Origin: Cytophagaceae bacterium ABcell3
Lineage (GTDB): Bacteria; Bacteroidota; Bacteroidia; Cytophagales; Cytophagaceae
DNA length: 64,000 nucleotides
Assembly (NCBI GenBank): GCA_030913385.1
Contig: CP133159.1
Coordinates: 766,584 to 830,583, forward strand
Reading direction: 5' to 3'
Shown here: piece by piece, positions 45,996-54,535 of the stretch
Position numbering within the stretch: the stretch's first letter is position 1
Layout of the letters: every line of letters starts with the position of its first letter
Position numbers and translations under genes: made by a program
The notes under the pieces: generated by a model
What the model saw: the letters and a program-made list of their open reading frames with translations, nothing else
Told to the model about the DNA's origin: nothing
The model's database searches: none

Positions 45996-46128
45996 CCACC
46001 AACGTGAGCATATGGCATGGCCAGCAGATTTTAAAGCAGTAAACTATCCACCGCAACAGAAGATAGATTAAAACCCTGAAGTATCGGCTTCTACTGAACC
46101 TGCTGGTCTGCTATATGCATTGTTGGTG
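45996..46128 (-). other. attC-like site
   Basis: R'' CCACCAAC, R' GTTGGTG. Arms GCATATGGCATGGCCAGCAG and CTGCTGGTCTGCTATATGC. Near twin of the site at 49279. Confidence 0.9.
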
Positions 46129-46233
46129 GCTGTTTACTTTATTATATTTCTCTTGTATACCTACGGCCAAGTACATCTTTATTCCCAAAAAATAACGCCA
46201 TAAGTTTGCATTACAAACTATAACAGCAAAATA

Positions 46234-46533
46234 ATGGCAACAAACACAAAAGTATCTGACCAGATGCGTGAGCTTTATCAGCTCTGGCAACAAAGCGGTA
46301 TCAGTAAAAAAGAATTTAGCCTTCGGCAGAACATCAATTATCAAAAATTCATCTATTGGTGCGGCAAATATAGAACAGAGGAGCCCGGTACCGGATTTGT
46401 CCCTCTGAAAGTAAGCAGCCCTGATGAAATTAACCCTGCGGCCGGCAACATGGAAGTTGTCTTTCCTTCCGGTGCCAAGGTCATATTCCACGGCATGGCA
46501 GATCCATCATTTGTTAAACAATTAGTCAGCTAG
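46234..46533 (+). CDS. tnpA: IS66 accessory protein TnpA
   Basis: Identical to the TnpA of copy 1 (99 residues). Confidence 0.88.
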   Translation: MATNTKVSDQMRELYQLWQQSGISKKEFSLRQNINYQKFIYWCGKYRTEEPGTGFVPLKVSSPDEINPAAGNMEVVFPSGAKVIFHGMADPSFVKQLVS

Positions 46534-46535
46534 CC

Positions 46536-46895
46536 ATGCTTTCATTGTCTCACCAGTGCAGGTACTTTCTCTATTCGGGCAAAACCGACATGCGGAAAGG
46601 GTTTGACAGCCTATCAGGTATTGTAAGGAGCAAACTTAACGAAAACCCCATGAACGGGGACATTTTTATTTTCCTGAACCGAAACCGAAACCATGTCAAG
46701 CTCCTTTTATGGGAAGGCGACGGTTTCAGTATGTATCACAAACGCCTTGAAAGAGGGACTTATGAAATACCTGTCCATTGCAAAAATGTGACCAAATCTG
46801 AAATATCCGCCTCGGTATTGCAACTGGTCTTACAAGGGATTTCCCTTGAGTCGGTCAGGCACCGCAAAAGATATAAAAGTCCTGGAAATCTTTAA
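46536..46895 (+). CDS. tnpB: IS66 accessory protein TnpB
   Basis: Identical to the TnpB of copy 1 (119 residues). Confidence 0.95.
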   Translation: MLSLSHQCRYFLYSGKTDMRKGFDSLSGIVRSKLNENPMNGDIFIFLNRNRNHVKLLLWEGDGFSMYHKRLERGTYEIPVHCKNVTKSEISASVLQLVLQGISLESVRHRKRYKSPGNL

Positions 46896-46951
46896 ACTTA
46901 TTCTTTTTTTCCTAATACCACCTACATAGGTATATTATTTATCTTTGCAAC

Positions 46952-48406
46952 ATGCTTGCCGAAGGTATAGACTATAAAGAAAAATATGAGGAGGCGATGT
47001 CCGAGATCGCACTTTTGAAGTTTGAGCTCAAAGAGCTGAAGCGCCTCATATATGGCACCAAAAGCGAGCGTTTTGTGCCTTCGTCCGCACCGGAACAGTT
47101 AAACCTGGGACTTGGTGAAGAGCAGGCAACTGCCCCTGAAAAAGAGGAGGTCGTCAGGTTTAAGCGTGTCAAAAAAGAAACAGCCCGCAAGCACCCGGGC
47201 CGCCTCCCTATACCGGCACATGTACCAAGGGTGGAAGAGGTTGTTGAGCCTGAAGAAGATACCTCAGGCATGAAAAAAATTGGGGAAGAGGTGACAGAGG
47301 TTCTTGAATATACCACCGGAAAGTTTCATGTGCGCAAAATTGTACGCCCGAAATACGCAAAACCTGAAGGGGAGGGTGTTGCCATTGGAGAATTGCCATA
47401 CAGGGCGATAGAGAAAGGGATAGCCGGAGCAAGCCTTGTCGCTTTCCTTGTTGTCAGCAAGTATGTTGACCACCTTCCTTTATACCGCCAGATACAGATA
47501 TTTAAGAGAGAAGGCCTTAATTTTCCTTCTTCCACAATGTCAGACTGGGTAAAACAAGGGGTAAACAAGCTTAAAATCTTATACGAACTGCATAAAAAGA
47601 GGACACTGCAAGCCGGTTACCTGATGGCAGACGAGACACCCATAAAAGTTCTCGACAAGGATAAAAAAAGTAAAATCCACCGGGGGTATTACTGGGTATA
47701 TTATGACCCTGTCGGGAAACAGGTGCTGTTCGACTATCGTCCCGGGCGCGGGAGCGAAGGGCCATCAGATATACTGAAGGGTTTTCAGGGATACCTGCAA
47801 TGTGACGGGTATAACGTATATGATATGTTTGCCAACATCAAGGGCATAACATTGTTCCATTGTATGGCACATGCCAGAAGGATGTTTGAGAAAGCATTGG
47901 ACAATGACAAAGAAAATGCAGAACATGCCTTGAAAGAATTTCAGAAGTTATATGATATTGAGCGTAAAGCAAGGGAGGCCGGGATGTCTTTTGAAGAAAG
48001 AAAGGAATCAAGGCTTGATGCAAAAACAACATTGGACGACCTGGAAGAATGGATGAAAAACCTGTACCCTAATATTGCCCCTAGGAGTCCTATTGGAAAG
48101 GCGCTCGAATACTCCTTGAGCAGATGGGAAAGGCTCTCCATATATCTTGAGGATGGCAAGCTGGAGATAGATAACAATCTGGTGGAAAACTCAATAAGGC
48201 CAGTAGCCATAGGAAGGAAAAATTATCTGTTTGCCGGTTCACATGATGCTGCCCAGAGAGCCGCCCAAATATACTCGCTTGTGGCAAGCTGCAAAATCAA
48301 CGGTGTAAACCCATTGGAATGGATGAAAGATGTTCTGGAAAGAATAGACAATCACCCGGTAAACAGGCTGGAAGAACTGCTACCCGGGAAGTGGGTAAAA
48401 TTATAA
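46952..48406 (+). CDS. tnpC: IS66 transposase TnpC
   Basis: 484 residues, full length, same catalytic motifs as copy 1; differs at one visible residue. Confidence 0.94.
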   Translation: MLAEGIDYKEKYEEAMSEIALLKFELKELKRLIYGTKSERFVPSSAPEQLNLGLGEEQATAPEKEEVVRFKRVKKETARKHPGRLPIPAHVPRVEEVVEPEEDTSGMKKIGEEVTEVLEYTTGKFHVRKIVRPKYAKPEGEGVAIGELPYRAIEKGIAGASLVAFLVVSKYVDHLPLYRQIQIFKREGLNFPSSTMSDWVKQGVNKLKILYELHKKRTLQAGYLMADETPIKVLDKDKKSKIHRGYYWVYYDPVGKQVLFDYRPGRGSEGPSDILKGFQGYLQCDGYNVYDMFANIKGITLFHCMAHARRMFEKALDNDKENAEHALKEFQKLYDIERKAREAGMSFEERKESRLDAKTTLDDLEEWMKNLYPNIAPRSPIGKALEYSLSRWERLSIYLEDGKLEIDNNLVENSIRPVAIGRKNYLFAGSHDAAQRAAQIYSLVASCKINGVNPLEWMKDVLERIDNHPVNRLEELLPGKWVKL

Positions 48407-49183
48407 AATCAACATGCACTTGCCCGAAGGCTTACTTTCTCTTAATGTGTGATAGCCGATAAAACTGTAGCACATAATGTCACCCGTTAGTGCTCCGAAT
48501 TTATCAACCAAACGTTCTAATGCCTTCCATTCACAATGGTGACCATTTACTAATGGAAAATCCCTATCTGCGAATTCAAACCACCTTTCTGTTCCTCCTG
48601 GCATATTCAGGCAAAACGTATAAGAAACACAATAATCTGTTTCATCAATTGCTATTTCATTGTAATTTGGAATCTGCTTTTGATAATTTCTCCATTTATT
48701 TTGCCATAACTCACTATTTATTAAATTATGCTTAAAAAGAACCTCTAACCCACATTTTCTTATCATAAAATCAAAAATCCAATCAGGACTGAACTTGTAA
48801 ACACGTCCACCTAATGGAGTACTTTCATATACTTCTCGTTCATACAAGCCTTTTTCCTTTAATTTTTTAATTTGCAAATCACTTAATTCATCATATGGAA
48901 CTGTCCTAACAAGATTTTCTGTCAGTTGATAGTCCATTTGAAACAGCATCATAGTAAGGTCTTCCTTTTGTTTATCATTCTCGCCGTCAGACTCTTCTGA
49001 AATAATATCTTTAATAGGAATATTATAAGCACAGGAAATCCTCTTAACAATTTCAATAGTCATCTGTGTTTTACCTTGTTCTAACTTAGTGTAAGTTGAA
49101 CGAGCCATATGAAGACGTTCAGCTATAGCTTTTTGCGTAAAACCATTTTCTTTTCTTAGCTGTTTTAATTTGGATAGAATCAT
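48401..49183 (-). CDS. XRE-HTH protein with unknown C-terminal domain, 3' end altered by IS66
   Basis: A 260-residue protein. The N-terminus is a Cro/CI helix-turn-helix (NGFTQKAIAERLHMARSTYTKLEQGKT); the rest is unrecognised with aromatic-rich stretches (GGTERWFEFADRDFP). IS66 copy 2 entered the last codons: without it the protein would end ...YHTLREI; with it the end is ...YHTLRESKPSGKCMLIL. Function is probably kept. Sole gene of its cassette. Confidence 0.78.
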   Translation of the reverse strand: MILSKLKQLRKENGFTQKAIAERLHMARSTYTKLEQGKTQMTIEIVKRISCAYNIPIKDIISEESDGENDKQKEDLTMMLFQMDYQLTENLVRTVPYDELSDLQIKKLKEKGLYEREVYESTPLGGRVYKFSPDWIFDFMIRKCGLEVLFKHNLINSELWQNKWRNYQKQIPNYNEIAIDETDYCVSYTFCLNMPGGTERWFEFADRDFPLVNGHHCEWKALERLVDKFGALTGDIMCYSFIGYHTLRESKPSGKCMLIL

Positions 49184-49278
49184 AATTATTAATTTTCAGC
49201 TAATTTGTAAAAAAGCCTTATCTCATTCCAAATATGTTCTTTTTTTTCACTTTTTTGAAGAGTTGGAGTTTCAAATAG

Positions 49279-49410
49279 CCACCAACGTGAGCATATGGCA
49301 TGGCCAGCAGGTTTTAAAGCACTAAACTATCCACCGAAACTGAAGATAGATAAAGCTGTAAAGTTTCGGAAACCACAGAACCTGCTGGTCTGCTATATGC
49401 ATTGTTAGCA
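49279..49410 (-). other. attC-like site
   Basis: R'' CCACCAAC, R' GTTAGCA. Arms as in the site at 45996, with the inner loop diverged. Confidence 0.9.
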
Positions 49411-49420
49411 GCAGGTTTTA

Positions 49421-50170
49421 TTATTTTTCTAAATTAAATACTCCTTTTATTTCAAAACCAGTTAATTTATTATCAAAAATGGCCTGTCCAAGTTTATTCG
49501 TAATGTAAGGGTTGCAGTCACTATTTGAAATTTTAAATATGTCCGGAAAACGTGCTTCACCCTTCCATATCCCCCATTTTAATCCTACACTCCACCATTT
49601 TTTAGTATTCGGGTACTCTCCATTTTTTACTAAATTCTGCTTTATTTCAAAATCCTCTTTATTTGCAATGTCAATATCAAATTCAAAACCGCCTAATATA
49701 TTAGAAACATAGAAACTAGAATGTGCAAAGTCTAAGTTGTCTTGTAAATCTGTTACAAAATGTAGAACACCATATTCATGTGGAATATCTTTATGATAAA
49801 CTGTAGCTGGATAGATTTTATGTTGTCCTAAATCAAATTTTTGAAAAACATTTACCGCATTTTTACTTAAAATGTACGCATGTGCGGAAAAAGCAGCCGT
49901 ACTGATTAAATCTGTTAATTTTGATGTTTTATAAATTTCAATCCTTTCAAAAATTAAAGAATTAGAGGGTAGAAAATGAAATTCTAATTGGTGCGCAAAA
50001 TCTAAATTAATGTAACTCGTTTGAGGAAAATTCCTACCAATGTTTTTTGTATTTGTTGAGTGATTTAATTGAAAAAAAGCTTCGGAAAGTGGATTACCTA
50101 AGAAAGCTTTTTGTTGGTTTTCCTTCATTAAATCAGCAACATGCTCATATATGTTCTTACCTTCTTTCAT
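49421..50170 (-). CDS. Hypothetical cassette protein, possibly immunity-like
   Basis: A 249-residue acidic/aromatic protein, not firmly recognised. The end (LGQAIFDNKLTGFEIKGVFNL) and general outline resemble DUF1629/Imm11-type immunity proteins, in which a similar terminal helix-strand occurs, but this is weak. No toxin is next to it. It starts 18 nt left of an attC-like core. Confidence 0.6.
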   Translation of the reverse strand: MKEGKNIYEHVADLMKENQQKAFLGNPLSEAFFQLNHSTNTKNIGRNFPQTSYINLDFAHQLEFHFLPSNSLIFERIEIYKTSKLTDLISTAAFSAHAYILSKNAVNVFQKFDLGQHKIYPATVYHKDIPHEYGVLHFVTDLQDNLDFAHSSFYVSNILGGFEFDIDIANKEDFEIKQNLVKNGEYPNTKKWWSVGLKWGIWKGEARFPDIFKISNSDCNPYITNKLGQAIFDNKLTGFEIKGVFNLEK

Positions 50171-50182
50171 TTTATTAACTTG

Positions 50183-50312
50183 CTGCTAACGTCAGGCTAT
50201 GAGAGGCCGCAGTTTATGTGCGCCAACCCTTGAAGCCTTGTAAAGCTTAAATATAACGAATAACAGAGAAATATCAACGATTACCTGCGGTCTCTTATAG
50301 CTATTGTTGGGG
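50183..50312 (-). other. attC-like site (first of duplicated cassette)
   Basis: R'' GCTAAC, R' GTTGGGG. Arms GGCTATGAGAGGCCGCAG and CTGCGGTCTCTTATAGCT. Confidence 0.9.
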
Positions 50313-50576
50313 GCTGTAGTATATTGATAAAGCTCTTCAGCTGGTGGCTACCGGTGTTTTAACAGCTTTCTTTCCGGTTGGTTAATACCTGACGGCATGA
50401 GCATCTTCGAATCACAGCTTTTGCGGTTCTGTTTAGTTACTCTTGTTCAACCTCTTATCTTTACAAACAAGAACCCGTTCGGGGCAGGCAGTTAAACGAA
50501 GAAAAGGTATTAGGTTTAAGCCATTCGCCTGTTAAAAAGATATCTCTTTATTTTTTAACTTTTAACAGCTTTCCTA

Positions 50577-50759
50577 TTGGCGGTGCAGTATCATATTAAT
50601 GAGCAGCTGCGTTTTGCCGCGACGGAAGAAAATCCGTTCCGGCGCCGTAACTATAAGTTAGTAAAGGAATCGTATTTTATCCTGCGACAGCTTACCAACT
50701 TGCCCCCGTTATTGGAACATGGTTTTATAGCAGATATGGTTGAGATTCGTAATCTATAG
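50577..50759 (+). CDS. Small ORF in duplicated cassette (copy 1)
   Basis: A 60-residue ORF starting TTG, basic and aromatic (NPFRRRNYKLVKESYFILRQL). It runs against the cassette direction and ends 2 nt before the next core. No family recognised; the rest of the 450-bp body has no clear gene, so this may be a gene-poor cassette. Confidence 0.3.
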   Translation: MAVQYHINEQLRFAATEENPFRRRNYKLVKESYFILRQLTNLPPLLEHGFIADMVEIRNL

Positions 50760-50889
50760 CCCCCAACGTCAGGCTATGAGAGGCCGCAGTTTATGTGCGC
50801 CAACCCTTGAAGCCTTGTAAAGCTTAAATATAACGAATAACAGAGAAATATCAACGATTACCTGCGGTCTCTTATAGCTATTGTTGGGG
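50760..50889 (-). other. attC-like site (second of duplicated cassette)
   Basis: Copy of the preceding site at a distance of 577 bp; R'' CCCAAC, R' GTTGGGG. Confidence 0.9.
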
Positions 50890-51153
50890 GCTGTAGTATA
50901 TTGATAAAGCTCTTCAGCTGGTGGCTACCGGTGTTTTAACAGCTTTCTTTCCGGTTGGTTAATACCTGACGGCATGAGCATCTTCGAATCACAGCTTTTG
51001 CGGTTCTGTTTAGTTACTCTTGTTCAACCTCTTATCTTTACAAACAAGAACCCGTTCGGGGCAGGCAGTTAAACGAAGAAAAGGTATTAGGTTTAAGCCA
51101 TTCGCCTGTTAAAAAGATATCTCTTTATTTTTTAACTTTTAACAGCTTTCCTA

Positions 51154-51336
51154 TTGGCGGTGCAGTATCATATTAATGAGCAGCTGCGTTTTGCCGCGAC
51201 GGAAGAAAATCCGTTCCGGCGCCGTAACTATAAGTTAGTAAAGGAATCGTATTTTATCCTGCGACAGCTTACCAACTTGCCCCCGTTATTGGAACATGGT
51301 TTTATAGCAGATATGGTTGAGATTCGTAATCTATAG
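51154..51336 (+). CDS. Small ORF in duplicated cassette (copy 2)
   Basis: Same 60-residue ORF as in the first unit. Confidence 0.3.
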   Translation: MAVQYHINEQLRFAATEENPFRRRNYKLVKESYFILRQLTNLPPLLEHGFIADMVEIRNL

Positions 51337-51470
51337 CCCCCAACGTTTAGTATAAAAAACGGGCAGCGGTTTTAAGAGCAGTAAAGTATCCCCCGAAACC
51401 GCAGGAAGCGAAAAGAACTGAAGGCTCCGCTACCGCTGAACCCGCTGCTCTTTTTTATATAATGTTAGCG
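51337..51470 (-). other. attC-like site
   Basis: R'' CCCAAC, R' GTTAGCG. Arms GTATAAAAAACGGGCAGCGG and CCCGCTGCTCTTTTTTATAT. Confidence 0.9.
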
Positions 51471-51488
51471 GCTGGGGTATATTTTTTT

Positions 51489-52062
51489 TTAGTTTATTGT
51501 TCTTGGAGGAGTCAAAGTCAATGCTTGATTTAAGTTTTCTATTATACTAGTCTTTTGTGTAGGCTGAAATAATACCGTAAATCGAGTGGCTTCTTGACTA
51601 GTAAATACACCATGAATACGCAAAAGAAACTCTCTCCAATAACGTTTGTAATCGCTGGTAAATAACTCGTTTGTATGATTAAGTTGAGCTTTTAAAAAAA
51701 AACAAAAATTCGTCAAATTTTCTTTGGGCTTCATCATCAAAAAGTCCTAATGCTAGAATTTCGAAGTAATTGCAAAATGAGTTGAAACAAAATTGATGTG
51801 CTAAATTTAGAGAAACAGAATATTTTCTCGGTAAGTTTTCTTCAGCCAGAGTTTGAAATCTTTCACTCCAAATATTGAATTGCTGTCCTCTTATTTCAAT
51901 TGTTGGTGTAAATGTTTCAATGCGAATTAAATTTTCATTTGGTTCAGGGTACTGCTCAGTAAATTCTATAACTAACCAGTCATTTAAATGATTCTGAAAT
52001 GTTAATCCCAATGAAGGAATAATGTCATTTGATACTGAAAGAAGTTGGCCTCTAATACTCAT
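51489..52062 (-). pseudogene. Hypothetical cassette protein, frameshifted in a T9 tract
   Basis: Two ORFs of 127 and 83 residues. On the coding strand a run of nine T's breaks the frame; with eight the protein continues KFDEFLFFLKAQLNHTNELF to the end, about 190 residues. No family recognised. Could be a true null, a slippage-regulated gene or a read error. Confidence 0.65.
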
Positions 52063-52123
52063 ATTATATGTGGTAAAAATTTGATGTTTTCAATTGGTTA
52101 AAGTCCAGTTTACTCATGCCTTG

Positions 52124-52289
52124 CCGCTAACGGTTATGGTTGTAGACGGTGCAGGACTTGAATGAGCATTACTATCCTCCTACACAAAAGCCAGCACGCC
52201 TTATAAAAACAATAAAAAAGTGCGAGTTTTAAAGCTTCACACTCGACTATTCCACTACACCCTGCACTGGCTACAACCTATTGTTAGGC
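52124..52289 (-). other. attC-like site nearest the recombinase
   Basis: R'' GCCGCTAAC, R' GTTAGGC. Arms GGTTGTAGACGGTGCAGG and CCTGCACTGGCTACAACC; the longest site seen, about 165 bp, with inner sequence shared with the site at 41715. Confidence 0.9.
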
Positions 52290-52318
52290 GTTCGGCTCTT
52301 ATAATTTCACCATTTTAC

Positions 52319-52894
52319 TTATGGAAGTAACCAAAATCGCCATCCATTCCAATATTGCTTGTAGTAATAATTAAATTCTTTATACTCAACATTTGGTTCA
52401 AGTCCGATTTTAATTAGTTCGTTTTTATAATCATCTATTAGCTCAAATGTTCTCACTTTATTTTTATCCAAGTCATAGAGGAAGTATCCACCATTATAAT
52501 TTTCATAATGGCTTCCAGTAATTCCGTAAACAAAGTCGTCCGTAATATAAAATTTATTAATATCCAAAGCATAAACTCCGTTCTCTACATCTTGAATATA
52601 AGCTTGAATCCCATCTATTTCTTGAATGCTCCTAAAGTGGCCTATTGGAATTCTTGCACTGTCCCCAAATCCGTGCTTTCCAAAGTGCGAAAACATGAAC
52701 CAAAAAAGTCCTCCAGAAATAATGAAACCACTTATAAACCAAAATTTAAATTTCTTCCTTGTAATTCTATCGAACCAGCTGTTTGGTTGAAATTTGGCAA
52801 TCAATTTAAATATCAAAAGAGTTAAGGTTGCATATATAATTGCAAGGATGGTAATCTTGAAAAGTGTAATTATTAAATGAATTAATGATACCAT
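52319..52894 (-). CDS. Membrane protein, first cassette after recombinase
   Basis: A 191-residue protein with two N-terminal transmembrane segments (LIITLFKITILAIIYATLTL and FWFISGFIISGGLFWFMF) and a soluble domain rich in Tyr/Asp (HYENYNGGYFLYDLDKNKV). Not recognised. Its position next to the recombinase means it is the most recently inserted cassette if insertion is polar. Confidence 0.7.
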   Translation of the reverse strand: MVSLIHLIITLFKITILAIIYATLTLLIFKLIAKFQPNSWFDRITRKKFKFWFISGFIISGGLFWFMFSHFGKHGFGDSARIPIGHFRSIQEIDGIQAYIQDVENGVYALDINKFYITDDFVYGITGSHYENYNGGYFLYDLDKNKVRTFELIDDYKNELIKIGLEPNVEYKEFNYYYKQYWNGWRFWLLP

Positions 52895-52918
52895 ATTTGT
52901 TGTACCTTTTATAAGCTG

Positions 52919-52956
52919 ACGCCTAACTTGCGGATAGGCGCATGTTATTGCGCCTA
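52919..52956 (-). other. attI-like junction and hairpin after the recombinase gene
   Basis: Read on the minus strand: TAGGCGCAATAACATGCGCCTA hairpin, then CCGCAAGTTAGGCGTC. The GTTAGGC core matches the R' of the first attC-like site (also GTTAGGC), and no second arm is present, as expected for an attI-type primary site. The hairpin could also end transcription of the recombinase gene. Confidence 0.6.
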
Positions 52957-53975
52957 TTTCCCTTTTGGTTTCCTTTTAGTCTTCAATATATGCTTTAAGT
53001 TCGATAAATTCAAATCATCTGCCGGGCTTTTTATACCTTTAATGTACCTTATACTTACGTGGGTGTATATCTCACTTTACTACTGTTGTGGCCCAATAAT
53101 TCCTGAATGTACCTTATATCTGTTCCATTTTCTAACAGATGGGTGGCAAATGAGTGTCTCAACCAATGCAAGGTAGCATCTTGAGGAAGTCCTGCGTCCA
53201 GGCAGGCGTTTTTAAAGACCGATTGTAGGCTCTTTTTTGAATATTGCCCTCCGAACTGCCCTTCAAAAAGATAGTGTGATGGTTTGTAGGCTTTATAGTA
53301 AGCTCTAAGCAGGTCCAGGTTTTGTTTAGAAAGTAAAGTAATACGATCTTTTGCCCCTTTGCCCTTTTCTATCATCAGATACCCTTGTTCTTTATTTATG
53401 TCACAGATTTTTAAGTTTAGCAACTCACCTGCCCGCAAACCGGAAGCATATACCAGTGTAAGCATACAAAGATGTTTTATATTCTTACACTTAGAAAAAA
53501 TCCTCTGTATCTCTTCTTTAGAAAATGTTTTCGGTAATCTTTTTTCTTTTTGTGGACTTGTTACGGCCAAACATACATCTGTTCTTTTCAGAACTTCTCT
53601 ATAATAAAAATTGATGGCGTTAATCATCACATGAATACTAGATGTTCCATACTTCCTAGCTGTACTACAAGCTAATACATAGCTGTTTATTTCTTCAAAG
53701 TGTAGATCGTCGACTTTTTTGCTTTTATTTTGCCAGTAAAAACAAAACCTGTAAAAGTTATTATAGTAAGAACTAATGGTTTTATCGCTATAATTATTGG
53801 CCTTCAATGTTTTAAGATAATCCTCAGGAATATGTATTCGATCTTTGTACGATTGAGTCCAAAGTTGCTCTTTAAGTATTAGACTTTGTATGGACATATT
53901 TTGGTGTATGAAAAAATAAACCGTTCCTTGCACACACCTTAGCAGGCGGTAAAGTAGTTTTTCGTCCGCAAGCAT
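52954..53975 (-). pseudogene. Tyrosine recombinase at array end, frameshifted before catalytic Tyr
   Basis: A Xer/phage-integrase-type recombinase. Visible: SAM-like N-terminal domain (YSDKTISSYYNNFYRFCFYW), Arg181 (ASGLRAGELL), Lys206 (EKGKGAKDR), His270/Arg273 (HWLRHSFATHLL), His296 (LLGHNSSK). The frame then shifts: after NSSK a net 4 nt seem missing, and EIYTHVSIRYIKGIKSPADD, with the nucleophilic Tyr, continues in another frame to a stop at 52954. It lacks the extra ~20-residue patch of integron IntI between the Lys hairpin and the HxxR box. It is on the cassette strand, its 3' end facing the array. The start is 3 nt after the upstream gene. Confidence 0.85.
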
Positions 53976-53978
53976 ATA

Positions 53979-54428
53979 TTATGCACTCATCTTCCGATGA
54001 TACTTAACAAAATCAATGTTTTTTAAGTACTTCTTTAACTCCATAATTCTGTCTGAGGTTAACATATACATAAGCTGCCCCTCAATTTCAGCTTTTCTTA
54101 CAGTCGCTTTAAAAAAAGGTCGAATGGTGGGAATCTCAAAGTATTCGTCTCTGATACAAGAGCCATCATGTTGATTTGCTTTGCTAACAGCCTCTTTTTT
54201 CAAATACACCCTATCTAAAACTATTCTATTTCCAAAATTAAGTTCTATAGAGTCCGGGTAAAGCTCATCTGCAGGAGAAATAAGGCACTTTAAATCATGA
54301 TTATAGGCTATGCCGTCTAAAGAAAGGATTTCTTTAAAAAGTTTAGCATCTCTTTTAAAGTGGTAAGTATAGTACGGATGCCCATTTAGAATAACCTTGT
54401 TTTGTTTAATCGTAGTCCTGGTAAACAT
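53979..54428 (-). CDS. Recombinase-linked hypothetical protein
   Basis: A 149-residue protein directly upstream of and probably cotranslated with the recombinase. Not firmly recognised. HPYYTYHFKRDAKLFKEILSL and AYNHDLKCLISPADE loosely resemble the small N-terminal module found in some Bacteroidota integrases, in which a basic residue is followed by hydrophobic strands, so it could be a detached accessory domain. This is inference only. Its promoter would lie in the TATNCGT-box region it shares with the divergent zinc-ribbon gene. Confidence 0.7.
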   Translation of the reverse strand: MFTRTTIKQNKVILNGHPYYTYHFKRDAKLFKEILSLDGIAYNHDLKCLISPADELYPDSIELNFGNRIVLDRVYLKKEAVSKANQHDGSCIRDEYFEIPTIRPFFKATVRKAEIEGQLMYMLTSDRIMELKKYLKNIDFVKYHRKMSA

Positions 54429-54478
54429 AATCTTCTTATTATTTGATTAAAACATGAATATCAGGACTTTTACTTGAT

Positions 54479-54527
54479 TATCCGTGTTATTATCCGTATA
54501 TATACGTTTGTATTCGTATCTATACGT
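54479..54527. promoter_or_regulatory. Five TATNCGT boxes with 10-bp spacing
   Basis: TATCCGT at 54479 and 54491, then TATACGT 54501, TATTCGT 54511, TATACGT 54521: start-to-start distances 12, 10, 10, 10. They fill the gap between the divergent recombinase operon and zinc-ribbon gene; the last box ends 8 nt before the ATG of the latter. One helical turn spacing suggests cooperative binding on one DNA face. Confidence 0.6.
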
Positions 54528-54535
54528 ATAATAAT

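Larger units (their letters stand above)
46155..48435 (+). mobile_element. IS66-family insertion sequence, copy 2
   Basis: 2281 bp, with 8-bp duplication TTTCTCTT at 46147-46154 and 48436-48443. Inverted relative to copy 1. The only residue change I noticed is Val for Ile in TnpC (VEEVVEPEED). Confidence 0.95.
50183..51336. repeat. Exact tandem duplication of a 577-bp cassette
   Basis: Two adjacent 577-bp units, each one attC-like site plus about 450 bp of cassette body. I saw no difference between the bodies; only the few bases left of AAC differ, as expected for a junction with different neighbours. Confidence 0.93.

Noticed and set aside
33306-48435. Completed inversion between the two IS66 copies
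   Set aside because: Each copy keeps its own matching target duplication on both sides and the genes between keep the array's strand.
52954-53975. Canonical integron integrase IntI
   Set aside because: The region between the Lys hairpin and HxxR lacks the IntI-specific insertion, so the protein was called a Xer-like tyrosine recombinase.
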